Below are positions 35,585 through 44,745 of a stretch of 64,000 nt of DNA, in pieces. The notes under the pieces were generated by a model that was not told the DNA's origin, ran no database searches, and was given only the letters and a program-made list of their open reading frames with translations. This DNA is from JAHEKD01 sp965215945 (GTDB taxonomy: Bacteria > Pseudomonadota > Gammaproteobacteria > Arenicellales > JAHEKD01). The stretch spans positions 14,122 through 78,121 of the forward strand of contig CBDCFC010000004.1 in NCBI GenBank assembly GCA_965215945.1. Direction: 5' to 3'. A program made the translations under genes and the position numbers. How positions within the stretch are numbered: position 1 is the stretch's first letter; the number at the start of each line of letters is the position of its first letter.

Positions 35585-36814
35585 ATGAGAATGAATATCA
35601 AAAAACTAACCCAACTGTTCATCGGATTAGTTCTATTCGGCTGTTTTGCTTACCTGGTTGTTGCATTCACAATAGGCGTTCGGATTCCCGGATTTCATCT
35701 GGATAATTTCCAATTACCCACAACATATGAAAACAAAAAAGACGGCTTCAAGCTAGACGTGGAAGGGGGGTTTATAAAACAAATTGGGCATCAATTTGTA
35801 ATACGTGCTTATTCTCCTCATCTGGAAATCAGTCTCATCGGCCATTTAATTACATTTCCTCTTGTCATTGAAAACATTCATCCCGATGCGAGGCTTATTG
35901 TTAATAACGATAATGTTACTTTCGAAGAAAAACGGGACAATTTAAAGCGAAGCTTGACCATTCACGGTCAGATCAACTCTCCTATGCTGCTGAAATGGCT
36001 ATTCCCTGAAAAAGATCACTATCGATTCATGGCACTAGGTGATACGGGTGGTGGTAAAGAATTAGAGTGGGCGTTAATCAGGGCTAAACAATTAAATGCT
36101 GATTTTGTTGTTCATCTTGGTGACATGTTTTATTCACCACAAGATGTACATTCGGCTTTTAGCGTACTCCAAAATTCGCCTGTACCAGTTTTTAATATTT
36201 ATGGTAACCATGATTATCAAAATGGTGATGATGAGTATCCACAAAAAAATACCTTTAATAAAATATTTGCGCCCTCTAATTTCCAATTTTCCCTGTTGGG
36301 CAAGTCCTTTGTCAGCTTAGATACTGCCAGCCATATTTTTCCGTTTAACAAAGGTAAACGCGGATCATTTATCCAGCAATTGATCGATCAACCATCCCCA
36401 AAAAATCAAGAAACACTACTTTTTACACATAAACCCATTGTCAGTGTGCTAGCTGAAAAACACCCGGAACTTGATCACGGAGTAACAGGATTTGAAAGTT
36501 TTTGGCTAGAGGGAAAATTAGCGAGCATTGATTCGCTGACCATCATTACGGGTCATATACATAAAAGCATCGAAATTTTAGATATATTTTTCCCTACATA
36601 CATTGCTGGCGAAGGCATTGCTCATACTGACCTTATCACTAATAAGCCACACTCTAAAGTTCTGGTTGGTGATCTCTATTTGGACCAGCCGACCCAGTTT
36701 TCTTGGCATACCAATAACATTCCACGTTCTTATCAAGTTTCAAAAAAATCACTGGATATCTGGGCAAGACATCAACGTAACCTCGCATCGAACGATGTTA
36801 ATAGTAAACACTGA
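35585..36814 (+). CDS. Calcineurin-like metallophosphoesterase, membrane-anchored
   Basis: A 409-residue protein. An N-terminal membrane helix (LFIGLVLFGCFAYLVVAFTIG) is followed by a domain of about 120 residues and a metallophosphoesterase domain with all metal motifs: FMALGDTGGG, VVHLGDMFYS, IYGNHDYQN, LLFTHKPI and ITGHIHKS. It would hydrolyse a phosphoester at the periplasmic side. The substrate is unknown; a polyprenyl- or sugar-phosphate is plausible given the neighbours. A decayed paralogue is at 20807-22033. Its 3' end overlaps the next GT9 gene's first ATG by about 20 bases. Confidence 0.88.
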   Translation: MRMNIKKLTQLFIGLVLFGCFAYLVVAFTIGVRIPGFHLDNFQLPTTYENKKDGFKLDVEGGFIKQIGHQFVIRAYSPHLEISLIGHLITFPLVIENIHPDARLIVNNDNVTFEEKRDNLKRSLTIHGQINSPMLLKWLFPEKDHYRFMALGDTGGGKELEWALIRAKQLNADFVVHLGDMFYSPQDVHSAFSVLQNSPVPVFNIYGNHDYQNGDDEYPQKNTFNKIFAPSNFQFSLLGKSFVSLDTASHIFPFNKGKRGSFIQQLIDQPSPKNQETLLFTHKPIVSVLAEKHPELDHGVTGFESFWLEGKLASIDSLTIITGHIHKSIEILDIFFPTYIAGEGIAHTDLITNKPHSKVLVGDLYLDQPTQFSWHTNNIPRSYQVSKKSLDIWARHQRNLASNDVNSKH

Positions 36815-37149
36815 AACCTTCAGCATGCGACTAAAGAAGAAAGTTAAGCATTATTTATTCAAGGCTATTACAAAATTTTTTCCCGCTGCTGATGACCGAA
36901 CTAAATTAGATATTAGCGATGTCAAAGAAGTATTGATCATTCGCCAGGATAATCGTATCGGTAATATTCTATTTACCACGTCATTAATCGAGTTATTACA
37001 TGACCAACTAGGTGTGTGTCCCGACATACTCGTAGGCGGTAAATTCCATGATTTAATTAAATACAACCCGAAAATTCGTAACCTCTTGATTTATGACCAA
37101 AAAAAGTTTTGTAAAATGCCATGGTTAGTGCTGAAGTTCTTGCATAAAC

Positions 37150-37674
37150 TAAACGACCCTCGACTGTAAGTCGAGGGGTTTAAGTATTGTCGATTGGAAA
37201 TCGACTGTCATCGGCGATCTGTTCACCTTCCTGACCATCTATATACTCTTGTATCATTTCATCCGTTAAATTTCCTGAACTTACGGCCAAATAGCCTCTA
37301 GCCCAAAAATGCTTACCCCAGAATTGTCTGCGTAAGTGCGTGAATTCCTGCAGCAATACTCTCGAACTTGTTCCCTTCAACCATTGCACTATTTGACTGA
37401 CCTTCTGGGTAGATCGATAGGATAAAAACACGTGAACATGGTCGGATGCGACCTTGCCACTGATGATTTGTAATTCATGTTCAAATGCAATCTGGCGAAT
37501 AATATCGCGCACACGAACGGCCACTTCACCGGTTAATACCCGCTTTCGATATTTCGGAATCCAGACCAGATGTACTTTTAAATCAAATTTCGTGTGCGCA
37601 CCGTAGCGATAATGTCGCATCCGCTCATGTTACACGAATCTTTGCTTCGCCTAAAGGCGAGGGGTTTCAACCTT
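37150..37674 (-). mobile_element. IS200/IS605-family element (tnpA only)
   Basis: The element contains one Y1 transposase gene and ends in subterminal hairpins. At the left, CCCTCGACT (37157) pairs with AGTCGAGGG (37169) across a 3-base loop; at the right, TCGCC and GGCGA lie around 37647-37660, each followed by GAGGGGTTT. There is no tnpB. The boundaries are approximate because these elements make no target duplication. It is inserted in a GT9 gene. Confidence 0.8.
37180..37620 (-). CDS. tnpA: IS200-type Y1 transposase TnpA
   Basis: A 146-residue protein, the normal TnpA length. The HUH metal motif is in SDHVHVFLSY, and the catalytic Tyr is in MIQEYIDGQ near the C-terminus. The N-terminal HTKFDLKVHLVWIPKYRKRVL is also typical. 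It acts as a dimer to excise and insert single-stranded DNA. The frame is intact with both catalytic elements, so it may still be active. Confidence 0.92.
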   Translation of the reverse strand: MRHYRYGAHTKFDLKVHLVWIPKYRKRVLTGEVAVRVRDIIRQIAFEHELQIISGKVASDHVHVFLSYRSTQKVSQIVQWLKGTSSRVLLQEFTHLRRQFWGKHFWARGYLAVSSGNLTDEMIQEYIDGQEGEQIADDSRFPIDNT

Positions 37675-38502
37675 CCCCGAAAGAGACACTAAAACATGCT
37701 CGATATGACATGGTAATAGATTGCAAGAATAGCTTTTCTTTCAATAATGCCATTTTAACGCTGTTAACTAACGCTAAATGCAAAATAGGGTTTAAAAACG
37801 AGTTTAGTGATGACTATTTAAATTTTGCAGTAAGCCAAAAGAATAATGATGACTTGCACGAATCTGTGTACCTTACCCTACCTCTGCGAAGTTACTTTGA
37901 TCTTGACATTCCTTCTCCGCCGATGAAGTTATATTGCTGCGAACTAAACCATTCGAATTATTTATCAAAACAAAAACGACCTGTGATAGGAATACATATT
38001 GGCGGGCGCAAACAGAAATCAATATGTCCACTACTTGTTAATAGTTTAATAGAGAATTTAGCCACCCAAGATTTGGTTATGTTGATCATTTATGGACCCG
38101 ATGAAACAAAGAAAATCACCGAAATAGTAAATGCTGACAACGCCATTAAGTATCAGCCGTCCTCAATGGACGACCTCATCATGACTATACAGACAACCGA
38201 TCTTTTCGTTTCGCCTGATACTGGTCCTTTACATATTGCATCGGCACTGAACAAACGAATTATCGCCGTATTTAATACAGACAATTCAACTCGCTATGGG
38301 CCTAAGAGCAATAAACCCTGTGTGGTATTTAACACCATCAGAAAATCTAATACAGAGTTATATAGAACAGTCCAGGATTTTATCAAAAATATTGTTTCAC
38401 ATAAAACCAACCTTGATCCATTGCTGCTAGAATGATTAACAAAACCAAACTTCAGTTTATAGTGTTTAGATTAAGACACTTGTGTTGGAACTGATCCCTA
38501 TA

Positions 38503-38847
38503 CTAATCTGTGCTGGTGAAGCTACCCTTCATGGCCTGGTGGTAAAAGCAGTAAAAACTTGAGGTCATATTTTCTGAAATGATGATTTCTTGGCTTTCGC
38601 CGGTGGTAATGCTTCCTGTATCCCAACTGCCGTCATCGGCAGTGGCTGTGTGGGGTACAATATCGCGATTAATGAAAACTACCGTATCACCCTTTTTGAC
38701 TTTAATTGCTGCCGGTTTGAATTCGAAATTGGTGATCTCAACGGTTATAGTATCTTCTGCCTTCACAGCTGAAAAAATCATTGTGGCGGTGCTAACCACC
38801 ACAATGATTACGAGTAAAAAACATACCCCTACTCGATTTGGACTCAC
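38503..38847 (-). CDS. Plastocyanin-like cupredoxin
   Basis: A 114-residue exported protein. A signal peptide (FLLVIIVVVSTATMIFSAVKA) precedes a cupredoxin domain (ITVEITNFEFKPAAIKVKKGD). The type 1 copper ligands are present: His in VPHTATADD, then Cys, His and Met in FYCFYHQAMKG. It would carry electrons or bind copper in the periplasm. It overlaps the upstream DUF4142 gene by four bases, so the two are co-translated. Confidence 0.85.
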   Translation of the reverse strand: MSPNRVGVCFLLVIIVVVSTATMIFSAVKAEDTITVEITNFEFKPAAIKVKKGDTVVFINRDIVPHTATADDGSWDTGSITTGESQEIIISENMTSSFYCFYHQAMKGSFTSTD

Positions 38848-39386
38848 TGGAGTTTATTGACCATTTGTTCGGCATGATCCTGGTGGCCTTTGAATATGGT
38901 TAAACCTGTTTCCAACAACGCTTTAACCTCTGCATTTTCAATGTTGGGAATGAACGCATTCTCGACTAAATCATTGACTGCTTTGTGATAAGCAAGCTCA
39001 TTTTCAGCATATTTTTTGTCAAACTCAACGCCACGCAGTTGTGAAAGCTCATTAATCATCTCTTCCGCACCCTGTTCAAGTGACTGGCTCAAGAAGTTAT
39101 CTTCAGGAGCTGCATTTAGTTTTTCAAGCAAGGCCAAGGCCTGCTCATTAACAGCCGTATGATCGCGAATCATGGTGTTTGCAAACGCATGAATATCCGG
39201 ATTGGTGGATAACGCCAAGGCAAGGTGCGCATAACGGATATCGATATTATCCGCCGTGTAGGCGACATGGGCGATTTCTAAATCATTTAAGTCAGCCGGT
39301 TCCTGAGCATTGGCCGATAACAAGCTCAAGGCTCCAACGAGTATTAAGAACAAGGTTTTGGCGGGTGAAAAGGATATAAATTTCAT
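38844..39386 (-). CDS. DUF4142 (ferritin-like) exported protein
   Basis: A 180-residue protein. A signal peptide (TLFLILVGALSLLSANAQ) is followed by a helical domain with the DUF4142 pattern: EIAHVAYTADNIDIRYAHLAL, FANTMIRDHTAVNEQALALL and GVEFDKKYAENELAYHKAV, with a His near the end. The family folds like ferritin, but its role is unknown. ATG 39386 is supported by a GGAG Shine-Dalgarno. It forms an operon with the cupredoxin, suggesting envelope redox or stress functions. Confidence 0.85.
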   Translation of the reverse strand: MKFISFSPAKTLFLILVGALSLLSANAQEPADLNDLEIAHVAYTADNIDIRYAHLALALSTNPDIHAFANTMIRDHTAVNEQALALLEKLNAAPEDNFLSQSLEQGAEEMINELSQLRGVEFDKKYAENELAYHKAVNDLVENAFIPNIENAEVKALLETGLTIFKGHQDHAEQMVNKLQ

Positions 39387-39555
39387 GATTGTCTCCAAAA
39401 TATTGTTGATAGTGAGTAAATGAATCACTAAAGACTCAAATCACAAAACCATTGTTATACAAATATTTAGTGTTATTAATGATTGAAAACACATATTTCT
39501 TGATCAATCGTACATTTTTAAGGGTTAAAAAAGTTTTTAGTGTTAGACTTTATCT

Positions 39556-40509
39556 ATGGATTTATTAAGCGAGATACTGGCACATCTTAAATTCTCAGGA
39601 ACACTTTATTTCCGTACCTCATTCACCTCTCCATGGAGTGTGCGTGTGCCTTCGTTTGAGCAGGTTTCACGATTCCACTACGCCCATCGAGGTCGTTGTT
39701 TAGTCAGAGTCAATCCAGATGAACCGCCTGTCTTACTCAACCAGGGTGACTTGATCATCATCACTCGTGGTGCCGGACATACGCTTTATTGTGATCCGAC
39801 TACAGAGAAATTAGCCGTTCAGCTCGATACTGTCGTTGAAGAATCGGGGTTTACTGGTAAAGGCGTACTGGTATATGGCGAGCCTGGAACTCATCATGAA
39901 ACTCAACTGATTTGCGGCCATTTCGCTTTCGATACTGAGGCCAGACATCCCTTAATTGAAGGATTACCGAGTTACATTCACATTCAAGATTATGGACAAA
40001 CTGCCGGTACCTGGATGCAAAACACGCTGACACTGATTGGTGAAGAAGCCGGCCAGCAAAACCTGGGAAGTAATTTAATTGCCGAGAAACTTTCCGAGAT
40101 TATTTACGCTCAGGCTATTCGAACATATTTATCTTCAAATCAGGGTGCGAGCAGCAATTTGGCTGGCTTTACTGACCCTGCTATCGCCAAAGCTTTACAT
40201 GCGGTCCATGAATCGCCACAAAAACCGTGGACATTAGAGTCCTTGTCGGCTATTGCTGGTGTTTCAAGAACATTATTATCAACCAAATTCAACACCTGCC
40301 TGGCAACGACTCCAATGGGTTATGTTACTCAGTGGCGAATGTTATTGGCTAGACAAAAGCTGGTTGAATCAAGCCAGCCCATCATCGATATCGCTGAAGC
40401 GGTCGGTTATCAATCAGAAGCAGCCTTTGGTCGTGTGTTTAAGCGAAGTTTCGAAACCGCACCGGCAACATACCGAAAACAACAACGTCACAAACAACAG
40501 TCACTCTAG
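39556..40509 (+). CDS. AraC-family transcriptional regulator
   Basis: A 317-residue protein. The N-terminal cupin-like sensor domain has RFHYAHRGRCLVRVNPDEP and DLIIITRGAGHTLYCDP. The C-terminal AraC HTH pair starts at WTLESLSAIAGVSRTLLSTK and continues with MLLARQKLVESSQPIIDIA and AFGRVFKRSFETAPATYRKQ. The type with a cupin_6 sensor commonly controls nearby oxidoreductase or exporter genes. It is divergent from the DUF4142/cupredoxin operon by about 170 bases, a natural target. Confidence 0.9.
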   Translation: MDLLSEILAHLKFSGTLYFRTSFTSPWSVRVPSFEQVSRFHYAHRGRCLVRVNPDEPPVLLNQGDLIIITRGAGHTLYCDPTTEKLAVQLDTVVEESGFTGKGVLVYGEPGTHHETQLICGHFAFDTEARHPLIEGLPSYIHIQDYGQTAGTWMQNTLTLIGEEAGQQNLGSNLIAEKLSEIIYAQAIRTYLSSNQGASSNLAGFTDPAIAKALHAVHESPQKPWTLESLSAIAGVSRTLLSTKFNTCLATTPMGYVTQWRMLLARQKLVESSQPIIDIAEAVGYQSEAAFGRVFKRSFETAPATYRKQQRHKQQSL

Positions 40510-40539
40510 TTCCTTTGGGGTTTGTTACGTTAAAGGCCT

Positions 40540-41019
40540 TTACTCTCTTAATTCGAAACCAAATTTGACCTTTTCCGGCATTCCGCGTCCATCGTTCCAC
40601 CAGCGGTTGGGATTGTCACTATTCGGATCGTATTTTGAACGACTCGCCCATTCTTCACGAATATAAATGACTGGCTGTTCGTAATGATGCGCATGGATGA
40701 TAGCGTTCATGACTTTTTCAAGGATTTCATCATCACGTTCGATTGAGATCGTTAACATAGCCATTGGATAGGTTTCTGTGCCTCCAGCTTGAAAACCTTC
40801 GACATGAGTCGTGGTGGTAGAGTTTTCCTCTGGTTGAGCAGTCTCAGCACCAACCGCTGAAATAGTAGCATTGCGCCTGTAGCGACCATATTTTAAAGGA
40901 TGGACTGCCGTTATTGCATCCAATATTCGATCACCATCGTCTGGACGGATTTGAATTTCAATCCTGAAGACCGGAACCAGGTGACCCGATTTTGCTTTAT
41001 AACTATCCAATACGCTCAT
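40540..41019 (-). CDS. YqfO/NIF3-insert-like alpha/beta protein (standalone)
   Basis: A 159-residue protein with no clear named family. Pattern: an N-terminal VFRIEIQIRPDDGDRILDAI strand-helix unit, a middle loop, and a C-terminal LTISIERDDEILEKVMNAI then AIIHAHHYEQPVIYIREEW. The H-Y-E-x-P-x-I-x-x motif resembles the HPYEEPAYDIY end of the NIF3/YqfO insert domain, so a PII/CutA-like plait is likely. The tail NPNRWWNDGRG is shared with the protein at 44746, its paralogue. ATG 41019 is preferred over GTG 41028. A WYL-type operator lies about 50 bases upstream. Confidence 0.65.
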   Translation of the reverse strand: MSVLDSYKAKSGHLVPVFRIEIQIRPDDGDRILDAITAVHPLKYGRYRRNATISAVGAETAQPEENSTTTTHVEGFQAGGTETYPMAMLTISIERDDEILEKVMNAIIHAHHYEQPVIYIREEWASRSKYDPNSDNPNRWWNDGRGMPEKVKFGFELRE

Positions 41020-41068
41020 CAGTCTCACTCATTCAAAAAATATTTTCGGAATTTAAGTATATATGACC

Positions 41069-41094
41069 ACTACTGACAGCATATCGTCAGTAGT
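41069..41094. promoter_or_regulatory. Candidate WYL-regulator operator (ACTACTGACA palindrome)
   Basis: ACTACTGACA-GCATAT-CGTCAGTAGT, a 10+10 inverted repeat with one mismatch, about 50 bases upstream of the YqfO-like gene. It matches the perfect copy at 45243-45274 in arm and centre, implying one regulator. Confidence 0.6.
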
Positions 41095-41167
41095 CGATTG
41101 TTGTATACCTATATGATGATCAAAATAATCAATCAGATGCAAAATGCCTAGATCAGGCAGATTGATA

Positions 41168-41992
41168 TCACTCGTGTTTGTCCCTGACAACTGTCACTCG
41201 ATGCATACGTCGGTAATGAGGCAGATAGTCCGCCACTGCATAATGCATGGTACAACGATTATCCCACATCGCTACTGTGCCCTTGTTCCAGCGATAACGG
41301 ACTTGATATTCAGGTTGATTTTGATGTTCGAATAAATACTTCATCAAACGATCACTTTCGGTCCACTGCATGCCAGCAATATAACGGGTAAAAGACGGGT
41401 TTACGTATAAATAAGGTCTTTGGGTAATGGGATGATGCTTGATAACTGGATGTACAGCACAACCCAGTTTAACCATGGCTTCATTTAACGCCGATTCGGG
41501 ATTGGTATTGGCCAGATAAGTATTACGAAAATCACCCATATCGTGCACTGCAGATTTATCGGCAAAAAATGATTTCATTTCGTCAGGTAAATCATTATAT
41601 GCCTGGTATAAATTTGACCACAGTGTATCTCCTCCAGCCGTTGGCACTTCAACCGCGTACAAAATCGAAGCAAACGGCGGATCAGGCTTGAAGGTTAAGT
41701 CAGTATGCCAATCATTGGTATCTGGTGGCCGGTCGGCATCGTTTTCTAATAGAGTGACCTGGCCTTTATCATCCGCATGCGGGTAGATCGGATGCGGATG
41801 ATCGAGCTCGCCGAACTGGCTAGCGAATTGGACTTGTTGCTGTGGCGTTAACGATTGTCCTGGAAAAAAGATAACTACATGATCCAGCAAAGCCTGATAT
41901 ATCTGGTCGACTAAAGACGGGACAGACTCCGAGGATAAATCAACATCGTAGATTTCAGCTCCAATCGTAGGGGTTAAGGGTTTAATTCTCAT
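41168..41992 (-). CDS. TauD/TfdA-family Fe(II)/2-oxoglutarate dioxygenase
   Basis: A 274-residue protein. The metal-binding facial triad is visible: His and Asp in NDWHTDLTFK and the distal His in RCTMHYAVADY. The 2-oxoglutarate-binding Arg is in RRMHRVTVVRD. The motif NRCTMHYA and GDTLWSNLYQAYNDLP are typical of TauD. Members cleave sulfonates, aryl ethers or similar by hydroxylation; the substrate here is not evident. ATG 41992 is preferred over GTG 41995. It lies in the probable WYL regulon. Confidence 0.9.
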   Translation of the reverse strand: MRIKPLTPTIGAEIYDVDLSSESVPSLVDQIYQALLDHVVIFFPGQSLTPQQQVQFASQFGELDHPHPIYPHADDKGQVTLLENDADRPPDTNDWHTDLTFKPDPPFASILYAVEVPTAGGDTLWSNLYQAYNDLPDEMKSFFADKSAVHDMGDFRNTYLANTNPESALNEAMVKLGCAVHPVIKHHPITQRPYLYVNPSFTRYIAGMQWTESDRLMKYLFEHQNQPEYQVRYRWNKGTVAMWDNRCTMHYAVADYLPHYRRMHRVTVVRDKHE

Positions 41993-42053
41993 CACAACTT
42001 CACCGCAGTAATTAATGAATGCAAGGTTTGTTCAAAATATAAAAGAAAAACTC

Positions 42054-42563
42054 TCATTCTTTCAACCATGAGGCATAACGCACATTATCGTTTTTATGTT
42101 CATCATAAATCCAGACCATACGATCGACAAACCAAACTTTAGGTAAAATCATCAATAAAAGGCCGGAAACTGTAGCCCAGAAGTCATAGTTGCTTAACCC
42201 GTATATCAAGGGAACAATTCCCAATGCGGATAATATTGAGAGTGTATAAACTATTTTTAGGTGGTGGCTTGCGATGCCAGTTTTCCTTTTTTCCAGGAAA
42301 ATCCGTTCTCCAAAAGTTCCTTTCGAAGCCCAGTTATTGGTTTGCAAAGGTGGTGGAAAAGCTCTGGGATTATACCAAGTCCATAATAATGCCAGGATTA
42401 ATGGTATTAGCGCATACCAACCCAGCCAAAAACGACTCCATATTGCTAAAACAATTAAGGGCAAGCAGGTAAAACGGGTCCAGACACTCCAAGGATTTGC
42501 GTGCCGACTCCAACTCTCCTCAGACATGCTCATCAACTTTTCGGATGCTTTAAATATATCCAC
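42054..42563 (-). CDS. DUF6653 membrane protein
   Basis: A 169-residue protein. ESWSRHANPWSVWTRFTCLP at the N-terminus and WTWYNPRAFPPPLQTNNWASKGTFGER (residues about 60-86) match the DUF6653 pattern. There are about four membrane helices. No function is known. Its GTG start at 42563 overlaps the stop of the PPOX gene by one base, so the two are coupled. Confidence 0.8.
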   Translation of the reverse strand: MDIFKASEKLMSMSEESWSRHANPWSVWTRFTCLPLIVLAIWSRFWLGWYALIPLILALLWTWYNPRAFPPPLQTNNWASKGTFGERIFLEKRKTGIASHHLKIVYTLSILSALGIVPLIYGLSNYDFWATVSGLLLMILPKVWFVDRMVWIYDEHKNDNVRYASWLKE

Positions 42564-43168
42564 TACAGATCTGCCTGATATCGCTTTACCATATCTTCTT
42601 GCGATTCAATTTTGTCATCTACACCCAGTTGATCATTAAGCATTTGCCCTATAGTCGGGAAGTCCTCGCGATTGATTTGAGACTCTGGCGACCAGAGTCC
42701 GGATCGCATCAAGGCCTTGGCACAATGCAAAAAAACTTCCTCTATTTGGATCTTGATACAAACTTTAGGCGGATTTCGTTCTTCTACAAACATGGCTAAA
42801 TACTGCTGATCAATAGTAATGCTGGCAGTTCCGTTAATTCTTAAGGTTTCATCCACACCAGGAATTAAGAATAAAGTGCCGATCTGGCCGGTTTCAATAA
42901 TATTGGTCAATCCGTCTAAGCGATTGTTACCTTTGGAATCAGGAATCAAGATTTCATTATCGTTTAATACTTGAACAAATCCCTGTGCACCCCCTTTGGG
43001 TGATACATCAACACCGCCATCTTTACCAAACGTTGAAATCACAACAAAAGGCGAGTGATTAATAAAATTTATCGAGTGCTTTTCTAACTGCCTGAGTTGT
43101 TTGTCAACTGATCGTCCCTTGGCAAAGCCATAAAGTTCCCGGAGTTTATTTGTAGTGTTTATTTCCAT
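42563..43168 (-). CDS. Pyridoxamine 5'-phosphate oxidase-family FMN protein
   Basis: A 201-residue protein with the split-barrel flavin-binding pattern: HSPFVVISTFGKDGGVDVSPKG, LIPDSKGNNRLDGLTNI and TGQIGTLFLIPGVDETLRING. The spacing and length match the MSMEG_1061-type FMN-dependent PPOX family. It would be a soluble flavin or F420-type reductase; the substrate is unknown. It precedes and overlaps the DUF6653 gene. Confidence 0.85.
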   Translation of the reverse strand: MEINTTNKLRELYGFAKGRSVDKQLRQLEKHSINFINHSPFVVISTFGKDGGVDVSPKGGAQGFVQVLNDNEILIPDSKGNNRLDGLTNIIETGQIGTLFLIPGVDETLRINGTASITIDQQYLAMFVEERNPPKVCIKIQIEEVFLHCAKALMRSGLWSPESQINREDFPTIGQMLNDQLGVDDKIESQEDMVKRYQADL

Positions 43169-43236
43169 TGACTATCATAGCTGTTTAGTGAGAAAACAGT
43201 ATGCCTATCTCTGGAATTTTTGGGAATAGTTTTACT

Positions 43237-44115
43237 TCAAGAATCTTTATTAAATAATTGCGAGCAAAAAACAGCCAGCAAAATAATACTGCCACCTACG
43301 ATTGTATTTATCCCCGGCATCTCCGAAAACAATAACCAGGCTAACAAAATTGCAAGCGGTGCTTCCAGTGTGCTGATCAGGGCAGTCTCCGATGAAGGCA
43401 GATAACGTGCGCCTAATACCAAGGTCACTGAAGCAATCGCAAAAATCAATCCAAATGACGCCATGATTGGAATTTCATTGACGGGTGCAGACAAAGGATC
43501 ACCAAAATACAAGGCCGCTGGAAGCAGGAAAACACAAGACAATGTCATCGGCCCAGGACCTGGCGTATCTGGATAACGTCTGTAAATCACTAAAATTGTG
43601 GCCATTAAAATTGTCATCCATACCGCCATTAGGTCGCCTTTAATATTAACGCCTCTAATTGAGCTGCCTACGATTAGGCCCACACCTACCAAAGCGGCCA
43701 AACTTGCAATCATTACAACTAGCGAAGGCCGCTCATTCATACACATCCATGCAATTAAAGCCGCAACAAAAGGGGCTGCTGCATAAATTAATGAAACATT
43801 GGCGATAGTCGTTAACTTAAATGAAGTAATAAATGAAGCACTAGCAACAGAACTGATCGCGGCCACTGCAAGTCCAACTTTTCCTAATTCAAGCAGCTCC
43901 GACTTCAGCGTTCCCTTCAGAACAATATAAATAAAGGTAAACCCGGATGCGAATAGCCCTCGCCAGAAAATCACTGACCAGGCATCGGCTGACACACCTT
44001 TGGTAAACAAGCCCGCAGTGCTGAAAACAATCGCTGAAATCAGAACCAGAATTAAACCAGTTAGTCGGGTTGCTGGATTTTTCAATGCTTGTATTTTCGT
44101 GGAAGTTGAGATCAA
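43237..44115 (-). CDS. EamA/DMT-family transporter
   Basis: A 292-residue protein with ten membrane helices in two EamA halves. LVLISAIVFSTAGLFTKGVS and VIFWRGLFASGFTFIYI open the first, and ALGARYLPSSETALISTLEAPLAILLAW-like residues mark the second. It is a probable small-molecule exporter. TTG 44115 is the likely start, preceded by AAAGGA. It lies between the VOC and PPOX genes, suggesting it exports a product or toxicant handled by them. Confidence 0.87.
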   Translation of the reverse strand: MISTSTKIQALKNPATRLTGLILVLISAIVFSTAGLFTKGVSADAWSVIFWRGLFASGFTFIYIVLKGTLKSELLELGKVGLAVAAISSVASASFITSFKLTTIANVSLIYAAAPFVAALIAWMCMNERPSLVVMIASLAALVGVGLIVGSSIRGVNIKGDLMAVWMTILMATILVIYRRYPDTPGPGPMTLSCVFLLPAALYFGDPLSAPVNEIPIMASFGLIFAIASVTLVLGARYLPSSETALISTLEAPLAILLAWLLFSEMPGINTIVGGSIILLAVFCSQLFNKDS

Positions 44116-44148
44116 TCGATGTTCAATCCTTTTTCCAATCGCCCGTCT

Positions 44149-44541
44149 TTATTCCTTTGAATAGCAAACCGCCTGTAGTTTATTGCCGTCCGGATCACGT
44201 ACATAGGCAGCGTAGTAGTTCGATCCATAATGTGGCCTTGGTCCGGGTTTCCCTTCGCACATTCCTCCAAACTTCAATGCCTGTTTGTGGAAATCATGTA
44301 CTTGGCTTCGACTATCCGCAATTATCGCGATATGTGTTCCATTTCCCCAAGTGGCAGGCCTACCATCTTCAGGTGGGTAAATATAAATTATCGGCAGTTT
44401 CCCCTCTTTTTCATAGGCCAATGGCTTTTCGGGAGGTTTAGGTAAACGTGAAAAACCAAGGGCTCCGAGTACAGCGTCATAAAACTCGGCAGACCGTTCT
44501 TTGTTGTTTGTTCCCAATGTAATATGACTGATTATAGACAT
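44149..44541 (-). CDS. VOC-family protein (glyoxalase/dioxygenase-like)
   Basis: A 130-residue protein of one VOC repeat pair. It begins SIISHITLGTNNKERSAEFYDAVLGALGF and ends NYYAAYVRDPDGNKLQAVCYS, the classic beta-alpha-beta3 units, with His in SHITLG and HIAIIAD and Glu/Gln-like metal sites partly visible. Members include glyoxalases and antibiotic-binding proteins. An AAGGAA Shine-Dalgarno precedes the ATG. A degenerate WYL-type half-site lies about 110 bases upstream. Confidence 0.88.
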   Translation of the reverse strand: MSIISHITLGTNNKERSAEFYDAVLGALGFSRLPKPPEKPLAYEKEGKLPIIYIYPPEDGRPATWGNGTHIAIIADSRSQVHDFHKQALKFGGMCEGKPGPRPHYGSNYYAAYVRDPDGNKLQAVCYSKE

Positions 44542-44745
44542 AATCGATTTTCCTTAAAAAATTAAAAGTAAAAATTGCTGACACATAGTATTTTTGATTG
44601 CTGTTGTCGAAGACAAGTTTAAATATGATATTAGTATATATTTCAGACGGCATATCAGTAGTATTCAATCTCCCCGGGCTAAGGCACAGGGGGGTCGCAA
44701 TAAAGCAGGTAGTGAGAACACTTACCTTTTCATACTACTAACCTT

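Larger units (their letters stand above)
36795..38435 (+). pseudogene. GT9 glycosyltransferase disrupted by an IS200-type insertion
   Basis: A GT9 gene split in two. The first part (VKEVLIIRQDNRIGNILFTTSLIE, with the heptosyltransferase-type acceptor loop) runs to about 37150. The second resumes in the same frame near 37680 (KETLKHARYDMVIDCKNS) and includes PVIGIHIGGRKQKS and LFVSPDTGPLHIASALNKRIIAVF. About 530 bp of IS200-type DNA lies between. Without it, the protein would be about 365 residues. Both halves look well preserved, so the insertion may be recent. The start could be ATG 36795 or 36825. The enzyme would have worked with the upstream phosphoesterase. Confidence 0.85.

Noticed and set aside
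37150..37674. An IS605-type tnpB or guide RNA linked to the IS200-like element.
   Set aside because: The element holds only tnpA, and no RuvC-like or zinc-finger TnpB sequence is present nearby.
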